Assembly (NCBI GenBank): GCA_016110215.1
Contig: JADWQD010000007.1
Coordinates: 682,001-746,000, forward strand
DNA from: Capronia americana
Taxonomy: Eukaryota > Ascomycota > Eurotiomycetes > Chaetothyriales > Herpotrichiellaceae
Direction: 5' to 3'
Length of the DNA: 64,000 nucleotides
The position numbers and the translations under genes were made by a program. Shown here piece by piece: positions 22,415 through 32,686 of the stretch. The notes under the pieces were generated by a model, which did not search any database, was not told where the DNA came from, and saw only the letters and a list, made by a program, of their open reading frames with translations. Each line of letters begins with the position of its first letter. Within the stretch, counting starts at the first letter, position 1.

Positions 22415-25204
22415 ATGGACATGGAGGCGCCCCTAGGTCGGGAAGCTCTTAGCCATGCTTGGTATAGCTTCCCGCCTGGAGCTTTGCCAGCATCATGCCA
22501 ATCCTTCACCATGTCAGCACTTTCTGCGCTCCGACCAATCGCTCGGCCACCCTCGCCAGGGGTTGGGCCAACGCCACCATGGGAAAGTTTCCCACTTGGC
22601 TGCGCTGAAGCTTCGACTCTCGACCCGACGGACCTTGGAATTGTCCAAGTTGTCGAGGTCGACGGTGAGAATGGCCTCTGGACAACACCAACATTCGTTC
22701 CTCCAAAGCCAACCAAGCTTGAAGCGGCAGAAATAACATTGTTTGCGCGACAAAACACCGCCGTCAACAGCTCTCGTTCACCGGAAATTACGTTCCCACC
22801 ACTAACTGCGTCCCTGCTGGAGACCTATTCACGAAAACAGCTCGAAGGCGTCCGTGTCAATGATTTATCCTTGAAGTCAGCGCAAGGCTTAGATCTTGAC
22901 CTACGCTCGCTTACTCCTCTATCGCATGCCAATAATAATATCTTCACCATGGCTACGACCATCACTGAGGCTCCGGGCTCGCCTCCTGACCTGTCGTGCT
23001 CGCGGTCCTCGAAGTCGTCCTCCTATTCCTCTTCCTTCTCGAGCCCCGATGACGGCTTGGAGTCCGACATTACCAATTTCGAAGAGATCGGGCTGGAGGA
23101 TGAGAAGCATACACCCTCGAGATTCACTCATTCTCGTGATGTCTCCATGCAGTCTGTCGGTTCACAACATGAGCTGATGAAGACGAAAGAGGGGGCTTCA
23201 GGAGAGAAGAGGCCAACGCTCCCACAATTACAAACCCACGTCAAGACATCGGGGCTGAGGCAGGACTCTGCACCACCACGAGTGAATATGTCCAAGATGG
23301 CCATGTTCAAACGGGGCTTCACCAGCCCGGAAGCATTCTACCCCCCGAACAATACAAGGACGCGCTCGTCCTCCCCTCCGAGCAGAAAACATCCCGCGTC
23401 CGTCTCGACACTGTCTCTCAGTGCTGGTGGACTTCGGCCTGTTCCTCAATCCTCCGTATCATCACTAGGGGTACCTTCCAGGCGTGCGTCGTGGCAGCCT
23501 CACCGGAAGACCGTGGAGGAACTGGAAGCCGAGTACCACGACTCTGATGACGATTTACCCGATGATGCCAGTCTTTGGAATGTCCCCGTTTCTCCTCACC
23601 CGTCTGGCCTACGATCCCACCGGTCCAGTTTTCGTGGAAGCCCGGAGAGATATCAGGCGGCTCCGAGTCCGCGTCCGATTCCTTTAGAACACGCAAGAAC
23701 AGCTCCCGAGATGGCTCCGCGGTCGGCCTTGCATTCGCACCAAAGCCTACCGAAGAACAAACCCCCATCGCCCAGGTCAATCTCGCTCACTCCTGCGACT
23801 TCTAATCCTTCCTCGCCGGGGAAAAGCGGCTTTGCTTTTAAGAACAGGACGAAGTCGTGGAATCTTGCCATGGCTGGCCTTAGCGAGGAAGCCAAGATCA
23901 TATCTGAGGCGCTGGAATTCCATGCCGAGGCAAGGAACCAAGAACGCCTCGAAAGGCTCCAGGGTGGTTCGTCCCGGGAGAGTCTGGAGACTCCAGCGGA
24001 TCGCAGCTCGCGGGCTTCATCTATCCAGCTCCCTCCGATACAAAAGAGCACCCTCGACTTCATGCCAATCTCGAAGGAAAAGGAGGCCATCTTGTCGCGA
24101 ACGAGGCCGTCTTGGTTACCACCGAAGGATCCCAGGGAGGAGAGGAAGCATTTGAAAGAATACCAACGGATGATGGCCGCCTCCATCGAAGCCGACAAGA
24201 AACGTCACACAAAGCTGCAGGTTCAGCAATGCGAGAAAGATGACACGAGGCAAACCTTGAATCGAATATGGCATTTCTACGTTGACGAAGAGACCGACCT
24301 TACGACCATTGATAAACGAGTCAACGACCTTTGCTGGCGTGGAATCAGCCCTAACCTCCGCGGGAAGGTCTGGCAACGAGCAATAGGGAATCCGCTAGGT
24401 CTGACTGCTCAGAGTTACGAGAAAGCTTTGAGACGAGCCAAACAGATCAAAAAGCGGACAAGTGATCAGCTCGACCAAGACGAGAAGAGTATGGGACGCT
24501 GGTTTGTTGACATCGAAAGGGACGCCGAGACAGCATTCCCGGAGCTCAACTTGTTTCAGAGGCAGGCACCTTTGTGGCAAGATCTCATCGACGTGTGTGA
24601 AGCGTATGCGTGTTATCGCAGCGACGTGGGTTACATATACGGCATTCAACTAATCGCCGCGTTGCTTCTTCTACAGCTATCTACTCCCGCAGAAGCATTC
24701 ATCCTCCTGGCCAACTGTCTCAACCGTCCCGTGCCGCTGGCGTTCCAGACTGATGAGAAGGCTACAACAAGTCGGACCTATAACCACGCAGTGTCAACAT
24801 TGGGTATCAAGTTCCCTCGTCTCCATGAGTATCTCTTTGGCTCGCTCGAGCAGGGAGGTTTGGGCTTCCGCGGCGAGGAAGTCTTCGAACCCATGCTTCG
24901 CACCATCTTTTCGAATGGATTGGACGTCGATCGACTGTGTCGCGTCTGGGACATATGGATATTTGAGGGCGACCGCACACTGGTCAACGCAGCTGTCGCC
25001 GTGCTGGGCAGCCTTCAACCGCAACTATTTGGTATGGAAGGCGGTCTTGATCTGAAGCGGCGCAACATCCAAGAAATGCTCGGGTGGGGCCCCTTCAACC
25101 GCTTGCCTCTGTCCGGTCACTGGAACTTGCAGTCTGTCGGTGACGAAGACCGGTTCGTCGATGAAATCCGGCTTGCGGGAACGCTCGACTACACGGGCAG
25201 GTAG
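22415..25204 (+). CDS. TBC-domain protein with degenerate catalytic fingers
   Basis: One uninterrupted frame ending at 25204, 929 codons from the first in-frame ATG (22415). Alternative starts are 22511 (TTCACCATG) and 22949 (TTCACCATGG, MATTITEAPGSPP), each in good context; the long open frame before 22949 favours an early start. The N-terminal two thirds are Ser/Pro-rich and disordered. The C-terminal third is a TBC domain: WRGISPNLRGKVWQRAIGN, FVDIERDAETAFPELNLFQ, CYRSDVGYIYGIQLIAALLL, LDVDRLCRVWDIWIFEGDR. TBC domains normally stimulate Rab GTPases with an Arg finger (IxxDxxR) and a Gln finger (YxQ). Here the first reads IERDAET (Arg replaced by Thr) and the second YIYG (Gln replaced by Tyr). 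It may therefore act as a Rab binder or scaffold rather than a GAP (inference). Confidence 0.82.
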   Translation: MDMEAPLGREALSHAWYSFPPGALPASCQSFTMSALSALRPIARPPSPGVGPTPPWESFPLGCAEASTLDPTDLGIVQVVEVDGENGLWTTPTFVPPKPTKLEAAEITLFARQNTAVNSSRSPEITFPPLTASLLETYSRKQLEGVRVNDLSLKSAQGLDLDLRSLTPLSHANNNIFTMATTITEAPGSPPDLSCSRSSKSSSYSSSFSSPDDGLESDITNFEEIGLEDEKHTPSRFTHSRDVSMQSVGSQHELMKTKEGASGEKRPTLPQLQTHVKTSGLRQDSAPPRVNMSKMAMFKRGFTSPEAFYPPNNTRTRSSSPPSRKHPASVSTLSLSAGGLRPVPQSSVSSLGVPSRRASWQPHRKTVEELEAEYHDSDDDLPDDASLWNVPVSPHPSGLRSHRSSFRGSPERYQAAPSPRPIPLEHARTAPEMAPRSALHSHQSLPKNKPPSPRSISLTPATSNPSSPGKSGFAFKNRTKSWNLAMAGLSEEAKIISEALEFHAEARNQERLERLQGGSSRESLETPADRSSRASSIQLPPIQKSTLDFMPISKEKEAILSRTRPSWLPPKDPREERKHLKEYQRMMAASIEADKKRHTKLQVQQCEKDDTRQTLNRIWHFYVDEETDLTTIDKRVNDLCWRGISPNLRGKVWQRAIGNPLGLTAQSYEKALRRAKQIKKRTSDQLDQDEKSMGRWFVDIERDAETAFPELNLFQRQAPLWQDLIDVCEAYACYRSDVGYIYGIQLIAALLLLQLSTPAEAFILLANCLNRPVPLAFQTDEKATTSRTYNHAVSTLGIKFPRLHEYLFGSLEQGGLGFRGEEVFEPMLRTIFSNGLDVDRLCRVWDIWIFEGDRTLVNAAVAVLGSLQPQLFGMEGGLDLKRRNIQEMLGWGPFNRLPLSGHWNLQSVGDEDRFVDEIRLAGTLDYTGR

Positions 25205-25962
25205 ATATTAATGACCGAATTGTACACAGTTTTGTACAGATGAATATTCAAAAGGTGGAGTTTGGCTTGGGCAGTACTACTTCTAATCAACGACGGCCGT
25301 CTATGATTGATTTCTTCATGCCCGGACGAGGCCGTGTTGCATATCAGGGGGTTGGTTGGACGCATGGGTATTTCTGATGACAGCGCTGCTGCTCTTGCAT
25401 CTTGACGCGAGAACGAGCATGCGATCTTCTTTAATTACCGTTTCAATGTGAAGTACATGACCTCTTGATATTCCACCAGCTTGCTCTGTCTCGTCCTCAT
25501 GTCCTCATGGGCAAGGATTGTAACCGGGCTCGATACTTTGTACACAGAGGGGATTTGGCCCACTACAGTGTCACGCTCACCGCGCGCCATCCTCCTTGTT
25601 GTTCTAAAGGCACAATATTGGGATCTTTCTCAAAACAGGAACGCAATCCCTGTACTCTCATCGAATCCCATGCGACTCTTCTTTCCAACGCCTTGTTTCT
25701 ATAGTATACGGCCTTCCGAGCCTTAGATCAAGGGAAGGTGGACTCCGTATTTCCTTCTATCCGACCGGTGATATTTGAATCGACACTTCCAAGTCTGAGA
25801 ATTAACGAGTCATGAGCCTTTTCTTGCCATGTCAGCCTCCCATGTGCGTTCACCCTCTCTGAGAGCTTTCCCGGTCGAGCAAACGCAGGATATCGTCGCA
25901 CACCAGGGAGGCTCTCCTTCATGGACCTTGATCCAGGTAGCGGAGTTCAGGCTTCTTCCCTT
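25205..25962. other. Intergenic, convergent 3' ends
   Basis: About 760 bases between the stops of the TBC gene and the FMN dehydrogenase gene. Only short chance frames. Nothing else seen. Confidence 0.6.
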
Positions 25963-27612
25963 TCACAGTTTAGCCTTCAACCCGCGAACCCATGCATCTC
26001 CATATCCTTCTGAGCCCAATTGTTGTTCGGTCCACAATGTGTCTGGCACTTCTAGTTCCAGCAGCTTCGTGTTGACGTACGATGGATTCAGCTGGTCGAG
26101 GGAAGTGACGCCCATGCAACGGAGGGTTGTTTCGATTTCTTCGGACAACACTGCTCAAGGTTAGCGTTGGGAGTGCCTGATATTTAGCACGTCGAAGCGA
26201 GAACAGAAGAACAGTAGGCAGTAACAGGAGTGGTGGCACTCACGTTGGATCACCCTGCTCACGCCCTCGTCCCCCATCGAGACGCTGTACATGAACGACC
26301 TTCCCAGAGCAACGCCCCTGGCACCCAGGCAGAGCGCCTTGATGACATCCGCTCCCCTTCTGACGCCTCCATCCAAATACACCTCTGTCTTCTGCAAGAG
26401 CTCGGGGTAGAACTTCCTGATCTCAAGTAACGTTCGGATCGAGGAGGGCGCATCGTCGCACTGCCTCCCTCCGTGGTTGGACAGGTAGATGGCATCGACG
26501 CCATATTGGTATACCGCCAACGCAGCATCTTCAGCGGTTTGGATTCCCTTGAGAACAATCGGGCCAGCATCGGAGCGGCCTTTGGCCCAAGCCTCGCGGA
26601 TCCAAGGCAGATCGTCCCAGTTTAAGCTACTCGAATGGTGGCCTCTCAGGGGCGGCGCGTTCGGGTCATCCTCGTCGGCGGGCTTGTACCACTCGTTCAG
26701 GACGCTGTTGTCGCCCGTCGCGGTGGCGAGTTCGGCGCGGTACCGTTCGTCTTCCTCGCGCTTGCCCACGACAGGCGTGTCCACCGTGATCACCAGCGCC
26801 TTGTATCCCAGGTCCCTCGCCATGGTCACCAGCTCGATGGTCCGCTTCTTCTCAAGGGCAACGTAGAGCTGGAACCACAGCTGTCCGCCCTCGTCGGGCC
26901 CGAAGCCGCGGAACTTGACCTTCTTCTTCTCGGCCGTCAGACACTCCATCAGCTCGTCGTGCGGCACAGTCGAATACGTGCTGGGACAGTACGGGATGCC
27001 CCACCTCGCGGCGCCCCTCGCGAAACACAGCTCGCCATCTTCGTGCACGAGCCGTGCTCGCGCGGCCGGGGCGATGAAGAACGGCAGTCGGAACTTCTTG
27101 CCCAGCATCGTCCGCGTCATGGTCACGCGGTGCACGTTGCGCATGATACGCGGCCGGAGCGACACTTTCTTCCAGTCGGCGTGGTTCGTGCGCAGCGACT
27201 CCAGGCTATCGGCCGCCGAGGAGAAGTACACGTACGCGGACCTGGGGATGATGCGCGTGGCCGCCTTCTCCACGTCGTCGAGATTCATGCAGTGCGAGAG
27301 TGGGATCCTCGCCATTTGGTCGAGATCCCGCGTCACTTGCGGCTGGGCCGGGGTCGACACCGTCGCCGGGTCCACGGCTCCGAGATGCTTCTCCTTGGGC
27401 AGGGACCGCTCGATCGTCCCCGGCGGGTGGATTGGCTCGTACATGGCCGTGGCATCCTTGCCGCCGTACTGAAGCAGGATCTGGCTGCCGCCGGGGTGTT
27501 TGTCGAGGTACTCGGTCACGTCGTAGACTTTGCCCGACACGATGACCCAGCAGGAGTCCTTGGACGCGTGGCTGGCGACCTCGTTGCCGTTGAGCATCTT
27601 AGAGTCCGACAT
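25963..27612 (-). CDS. Cytochrome b5/FMN-dependent alpha-hydroxy-acid dehydrogenase (L-lactate dehydrogenase, cytochrome b2 type)
   Basis: Two exons, 27612-26244 and 26150-25963, about 518 residues. The intron (GTGAGT...TTGAGCAG) restores the frame to give RVIQ/LLSEEIETTLRCMGVTSL. An N-terminal cytochrome b5 domain (residues 8-85) has haem ligands His39 in DKHPGG and His62 in EPIHPPG. The FMN TIM barrel follows, with LWFQLYV, ITVDTPVVGKREEDER, IVLKGIQ, LSNHGGRQCDD (catalytic His and Arg), VYLDGGVRRGADVIKALCLGA and VALGRSFMY. The reaction is oxidation of an L-2-hydroxy acid, usually lactate to pyruvate, with electrons passing through haem to cytochrome c. The coding start has no mitochondrial presequence, unlike yeast Cyb2, so it may be extramitochondrial or use another acid. 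Sequence divergence from Cyb2 makes the exact substrate uncertain. Confidence 0.9.
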
Positions 27613-28023
27613 GGCTGGTGCGTTCGTCCTTGATGGGTTGTGAACTTTCTCGGTTCCTGAATCGAAGCGCCAAACTGCCGACGAGGAAGTGACAGGCCGC
27701 CGGGAAGGAAAGTTGTTTATCAATGGGGGTGGCAGGATTGGGTGTTCCAGCAAGGCAGGTTCGGAGAAATTTCCGTCAGTCCCAAGCCCGCAGCCACTCA
27801 CCGATGCCGCTACAACCGGGCTTCGAGGGACGCACGAGGTACCGCTCGAGTCTTCCCCGCATCGAGTGCGAGGAGAAGGCCGTGGTGAGCTCAAGGCTGA
27901 GGGGTAAGGGGGGACCTTAGCACCGGGGGGGAGGGGAGGAGGACGGCACGGAAGGGGATAGAGTGCTTGTGCATCTTATTCGTCGTGTGCAATGACGCCT
28001 ACGGAGGGGGGGCAAATATCTGG

Positions 28024-28068
28024 GAGTGAGAGGCGGAATGGGTGAGTGAGAGGCGGAACGGGCGAGTG
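28024..28068. repeat. 20-bp tandem repeat, just over two copies
   Basis: The unit GAGTGAGAGGCGGAATGGGT is followed directly by a copy with two substitutions, then the first five bases of a third copy. It lies in the dehydrogenase promoter region about 410 bases from its ATG. Confidence 0.85.
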
Positions 28069-28792
28069 CTTCGCGGAATTCGACCAGTCCTCTCTGTAGC
28101 ATCGGCTTCGATATCAACATCGACATTAAGTCAGGCAACATCGGCTTCCACCGAGATCAATAGAGTGTCGACATTCTCCCTAGATCTCGACGATCAACCG
28201 CCTCAGCAATGGCTAGACCATGGCGCAAGATGAGAGAGAAGGGAGAGAATCGCGTCGCCATCTTGCGACGACAAGCCCCGTCACACCTGGTGACGGTCCA
28301 GATAATCAATTATGTATTCCCTTCTGACGCCGTCTTCGCGCAGGATAGCTCTAGAAAGTGCCCTCTTCCAGCGTGTCCTAATCCATCTAGCTGACCCCTA
28401 CGAATTTCATGGCTGGGCCGGCCGGGGCACGCACATTAACCCATTGGACGGGTAAGCAAGATGCAGGAGCCTAAGACACCGACTAAGCATCTCCGTGTTC
28501 GACCGCTCCCCTTTTCCCTCAATCTCATCTCGTGACATCCACACAGTCCTCCGTCCGGCCGTCCACTCACAGACGTACGTATTCTGGAGACGAAAGGCGA
28601 AAAGCAAAAGGCGAAAGAAAAAATCCCTGCGAGCTCGTCAGACAAGCTTCAGAAATTGGCTGGGTGCCTAATGATGATGATGGGCCCCCAATATCGCCGT
28701 GGTTATTATCACCGAGCGGCTGACTTTGCATGGGCTTGTAACCCCGAGGAGTGCCACAAATGGATGGACTACCCATCGTCCAGAGTACGAGG

Positions 28793-28813
28793 TACCGTGC
28801 ACTGTGCACGGTA
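28793..28813. repeat. Perfect 21-bp palindrome (10-bp arms, 1-base centre)
   Basis: TACCGTGCAC, a central T, then GTGCACGGTA. The arms are exact reverse complements. It lies 253 bases upstream of the Rossmann-fold gene in a divergent promoter region, and is followed by TTTGTA-like units. It could be an operator for a dimeric regulator, but no factor can be named from sequence. Confidence 0.8.
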
Positions 28814-29065
28814 TTTGTATTTGTATTTATCGACATGAATGCCCACTGGAGTAGGAATTGACTTGACTGGACCAGCCACTGCTCGCGACCTGCCACCGGC
28901 TACACTACCAGGTACTTCAGGGACAGAAGAGCAATACATAGTCGGCCCTTCGCCTGACGTGGTTGAAGCAATAACAACGCGAGGGGAAAATTAATTGATT
29001 AATCCATCCCTTCACTCAGCGTCCCAACTCTACAAGCACGCGGCTTGAGAGCCTCCACACCAAAA

Positions 29066-29944
29066 ATGGTCCATCTGATCCTCACGGGCGCGACCGGGCT
29101 GGTCGGCTCCTCCGTCCTCTCGCACATCCTCTCCCTGCCCCCAACCAGCAAACCCGCCATCGACAAACTCTCCATCCTCACCCGCTCGACCACGATCCCG
29201 TGGCTCTCCGCCACGCCTCCCCCGGGGACGCCCACCGCGAACACACACACCAAGATCGAAGTGATCGAACACCGGGACTTCGGCGCCTACCCGCCGGAAC
29301 TCCTGGCCCGGCTCAAGGGCGCGGACGCCTGTATCTGGGCGTTGGGGGTGAGTCAGAACGACGTCTCCAAGGACGAGTACGTCACCATCACGCGGGATTA
29401 CGCCGTCGAGGCGGCCAAGGCGTTCTCGACGTTGCGCGGTGGCGGCGCACCGCCCGAGTCCTCCAACGCGAGTGCCGACGCGAGCAAGTTCAAGTTCATC
29501 TACGTCTCCGGCGAGGGCGCGACGCTGCACCCCCGGCCGTGGACGCCCATCTTCGGCCGCGTCAAGGGCGAGACGGAACGGGCGCTGCTCGAGTTGTCCA
29601 AGACGGCCAAGTACTCGCCTCTGCTGTCGGTGTATTCGGTCAGGCCCGCGGGCGTCGACGGCGCCAACCAGCCGTGGATCTGGGACCAGGTGCTCAACAC
29701 GAAGAGGACGGCGTTTCAGCGCATGTACCTCAAGGGGCTGATGTATCCTATCCGATGGGGGTTGGCGGGCGAGGGATTCCACAGCCCGACCGACAAGCTG
29801 GGGAGAGTCCTCGTCGAGATGGCCGTCAGTGAGCAGAGAGGGGCCTTTGAGGTGGGCGTGGGCGTGGACGCAGAGTCCGAGGGGAGGACGCTGGGCAACA
29901 AGCGATTGAGGATGCTAGAAAGGGGCCAGGGCTGGTGGAAATGA
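29066..29944 (+). CDS. NAD(P)-binding Rossmann-fold protein (atypical SDR / NmrA-HTATIP2-like)
   Basis: Single exon, 292 residues from the ATG at 29066 (AAAATGG context). The N-terminus MVHLILTGATGLVGSSVL contains the TGATGLVG dinucleotide-binding loop of atypical short-chain dehydrogenases. Later landmarks are ADACIWALGVSQNDVSKDEY, KFIYVSGEGA and a segment near PIFGRVKGETERALLELS, where the K of GRVKGETE stands in for the usual YxxxK catalytic Lys. The family includes NAD(P)H-sensing and epimerase-like proteins, so a soluble oxidoreductase or redox sensor role is likely; the substrate is unknown. The gene is strikingly GC-rich at third positions compared with neighbours, which creates a 250-codon antisense frame that should be ignored. 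Confidence 0.8.
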   Translation: MVHLILTGATGLVGSSVLSHILSLPPTSKPAIDKLSILTRSTTIPWLSATPPPGTPTANTHTKIEVIEHRDFGAYPPELLARLKGADACIWALGVSQNDVSKDEYVTITRDYAVEAAKAFSTLRGGGAPPESSNASADASKFKFIYVSGEGATLHPRPWTPIFGRVKGETERALLELSKTAKYSPLLSVYSVRPAGVDGANQPWIWDQVLNTKRTAFQRMYLKGLMYPIRWGLAGEGFHSPTDKLGRVLVEMAVSEQRGAFEVGVGVDAESEGRTLGNKRLRMLERGQGWWK

Positions 29945-30698
29945 ATATAAAAAAAGGTCCCTTTCCGTGCTGCGGTTTGGGTCGGTCCAAGCGGGCCCTG
30001 AACTACTACAAAGCAATTTACTGTACTCGTACTCGGTTCATGAAGAATGGGTAGGGTATGTTTCTCGGTTCCAGCCCGCGATGCTCGCCCACAGCAGCCC
30101 CTCCGTCCTCCCTTTGACTGTATCTTCACCCCCGGTGTACGGCGCATGGTGGCTGGGTGGGTGTGTCTTGCATGAAAATTACAGTATGGCAATTACTATG
30201 AGGAGCGGTCGTTGCATCAGTTCAGGCTTTCCCAGACGACATCCCGCTCATCATGCCGGAACATGGAAGTGATCCCGACTCGAGGCAGGCCAGGGCCATC
30301 CCGACCATCTTATGGTTGTGCAGTGTATGTGTCTGCGAGCTGTAAGCTGGGCGTGATCAACCCAGCTACAGTGACGATCTCCTGCATTAGGGATTGAAAC
30401 AGGGCGGAGTAGCATGTGCGGATGGATTCATAGTCGACACTACTCGTAAAGATCGTTGAATCACGCAATTTCCCCCAGGCACGCTGAGGAGACATGGCCC
30501 GAGGTCTGTACGGTGCATATCCTGACGATCGTTCATTCATTACTCGTATACGTACGTGCCCATGTACACCCACTCTATCGTCCGGTCTAGCCGCGGCACG
30601 TCACGCCTTCGTGGTTGCATTGCATTGCTGTGTCCTCCTCTATCCGTGCGTGCAATCCGCACCCAACCCGATGAATGACTGTATATCCATTATATCCA
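29945..30698. other. Intergenic, convergent 3' ends
   Basis: About 750 bases between the Rossmann-fold gene stop and the CAP gene stop. It contains three copies of the octamer TACTCGTA (30024, 30441, 30541). No gene supported. Confidence 0.55.
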
Positions 30699-31511
30699 TC
30701 ATGACATGCCCAGGCCGAACAATAGCGCCGCCAACGTCACGCACACGGTAACCAGCAAGCCCTTCCTATCGACCTCAACCATGGGCGCGCCGATCGATAC
30801 CCCGCTGCTCGTCGCCGCGGGCGTATTGGTCCCGGACGCGGAACCCGTGGTCGTCGGGGTCCCGCCTGTCGCACCCCTCGTGGCTTCCAACTCGTTGAAC
30901 CCGCTACCCCCACCGCTCCTCTCGGGGAGGACATTCTGGATGAAGAAGAAGTTGTCCTCGCCCACGATATTGCCGACGGGCCAGTACTCGCACACCAGGT
31001 AGATTCCGCCGAGGCCGTTCTTGCCGTCGCAATCCGTCCACCCGCACCCCGTGGCCTGTGTACCCTGCCATACCAGCTGCGTGAAATGGCCGGTCGCCTC
31101 GGTGAAGCCCGTGGGATCGGAGGTGGAGAAATCGTACAGTGCTCGCTCGTCGCCCCATGCGTCCACCGCGGACGTCACGTCGGGGTATCCGCGCGCCAGG
31201 TTTTCTCCATACGGGCCGTGAGAATGCTGCCACAGACAGTTCTCCGAGTACGACTGCGCATACGCCGCAAGGGTCTCGTTCCAGTAGAGGTAGCTCGCCG
31301 AGTGCTGGTAGCGGTAGGTGTTGGTGGAGTTGAGGATCGACTCGCGGAAGGTTAAGGAGTTGGTGTATTGGGGGGAGTTCGGGGTTGTGGACGCTGCGGC
31401 TGTGAACGTCTGGGTTATTGTCGTGCCAATCACTGTTACCGTGTCTTGGCCGAAAACTGGGAGCGGGAGGGCGAAGAGGAGGGTCGCGCAGAGGGGAAAG
31501 ATTGTGAGCAT
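30699..31511 (-). CDS. Secreted CAP/PR-1-like protein, probably GPI-anchored
   Basis: Single exon, 270 residues. Residues 1-21 are a signal peptide (hydrophobic core FPLCATLLFALPLPVFG, cleavage likely after FGQ). A Thr/Ser-rich spacer leads to a CAP domain: RESILNSTNTYRYQHSA, a conserved pocket in QHSHGPYGENLARG (His and Glu), GHFTQLVWQGTQATGCGW (CAP1 motif, second His) and IYLVCEYWPVGN (CAP2 motif). Three or more N-glycosylation sequons are visible. The C-terminus has a Ser/Thr/Gly-rich stretch and a terminal hydrophobic tail (LLVTVCVTLAALLFGLGMS), the layout of a GPI-attachment signal. CAP proteins bind sterols and lipids and are often found on fungal surfaces or among effectors; function here is inferred. 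Confidence 0.9.
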   Translation of the reverse strand: MLTIFPLCATLLFALPLPVFGQDTVTVIGTTITQTFTAAASTTPNSPQYTNSLTFRESILNSTNTYRYQHSASYLYWNETLAAYAQSYSENCLWQHSHGPYGENLARGYPDVTSAVDAWGDERALYDFSTSDPTGFTEATGHFTQLVWQGTQATGCGWTDCDGKNGLGGIYLVCEYWPVGNIVGEDNFFFIQNVLPERSGGGSGFNELEATRGATGGTPTTTGSASGTNTPAATSSGVSIGAPMVEVDRKGLLVTVCVTLAALLFGLGMS

Positions 31512-32686
31512 TGCTTCGCTTCGGAGGGGATTTGTTTTTTTTTCTGGTTCTTGTATAAATTTTCCTTGTTTTCTGAGATGGCAGCTCTTGCTATAATGGC
31601 ATAATGTGGTATATGTACAGTATAGATCCCTTTCTGTTGGGGTTGGGTCGAGGCCGTCGCTCCGTCGATGCTGTATGTACTGGAAGCTGAACGAGAGACG
31701 AAATGAAAGATTAAGTCACGGCAACGAGCGGACAGGACGGATCGAACGGATCAGAAGCGTGCGTAATGCTCTAGAAGACCAAGATCAAGATGACTTAACA
31801 GATTATCGCGGACGGAGAGGCAGAAGTAAGGTATATGTAAGTATTGAGGCGTAGCTATCGCTGCGAAACAAGGCATCCCGTGCTCGTCGCATGCGCCAGG
31901 ATGGAATTGCTTAGCGGGGTGGTTGGAGACGAGATGCGAGCCATGACGAAGTCGCCAGTGGTCAGCTGCCAACGTCACCAAGCACTGTAGATGGCATCCC
32001 AGCCAGCCGATAGGCGCGTTTACGCCTGGGCCCTTAGCCCTGCAGCGCCTACAGAGCCATGTGGAGGTCCGCGCCTAGTCCGTGCTGAGAGCTTGGATGC
32101 ATAAGCGGAGCCAGCAACGGCCGATCACCGCGGGCTGGGTATTAATAGAGAGACGTCTGAGACCACTTCTGAGAAGAGGAGGCGAGACTGACTTACGAAG
32201 CTCATGTTCGAAAGGCCGCTGTGATGTCAAGATGAGTGGGAAGCACCTCCGCTTATGCTTTGCAAGATGCTCCCTGGCAGAGGTCCTGTCGCCCTTCAAG
32301 GAGAGTTGCTTGAGTGCAAGCACCACCCGGATGAACACAGGTATGGAAACAGGTACTACTGTACATGAGGAAGAAGGAGAGACCGGACGGCGTGAATACT
32401 ACCTCCATGAGAACCCACGCGTCTTTCATCGTCACGAACATGCAGTTTCCCGTACCCAACGACAGGATCAGCAAACAAACATAATATTCACTCTGATTTC
32501 TTACGAACCTTGGCATCAAACCATCTTCACGTTCATTGAAATTATTTCTCCTGCCTTTGGCGAGCAGCTCTTTTCTTTCTTTGCTGAATCGGTGGCAGCG
32601 TGACAACCCAGACCCTCGTATCGTCTCTGTGAACTGGAATGAAGAGCAAACAACAGTGCTGAGCCCCGCGGTTGACGACAGGAAGC
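31512..32686. promoter_or_regulatory. Divergent intergenic region between the CAP gene and an unidentified gene
   Basis: About 1.2 kb between opposite starts. A plus-strand frame of 173 codons at 32082-32603 has no recognisable domain and unlikely composition, so I do not call it. Nothing else is supported. Confidence 0.45.

Larger units (their letters stand above)
27613..29065. promoter_or_regulatory. Divergent intergenic region between the FMN dehydrogenase and the Rossmann-fold gene
   Basis: About 1.45 kb between opposite start codons. It holds a 20-bp tandem duplication (28024-28068), a perfect 21-bp palindrome (28793-28813) followed by three TTTGTA-like units, and a purine-rich AAAGGCGAAA tract near 28590-28620. 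No supported gene. Confidence 0.5.

Noticed and set aside
18109..25204. A telomerase RNA gene next to TERT
   Set aside because: I found no template-like stretch with 1.5 telomeric repeats (CCCTAACCCT-like) in the window.
26635..27633. 332-codon plus-strand frame
   Set aside because: Antisense shadow of the FMN dehydrogenase caused by high GC at third positions; composition is Arg/His/Val-rich without a fold.
27613..27894. Upstream in-frame extension of the FMN dehydrogenase that resembles a Ser/Arg-rich mitochondrial presequence
   Set aside because: The open frame starts at a TTG and contains no ATG before 27612, so it cannot be translated from this transcript without an unseen exon.
29030..29782. 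250-codon minus-strand frame
   Set aside because: Antisense shadow of the Rossmann-fold gene; begins and ends without family motifs.
32082..32603. 173-codon plus-strand frame
   Set aside because: Overlapped by an equally long antisense frame, random composition, and lies in a promoter region just before a better supported gene.
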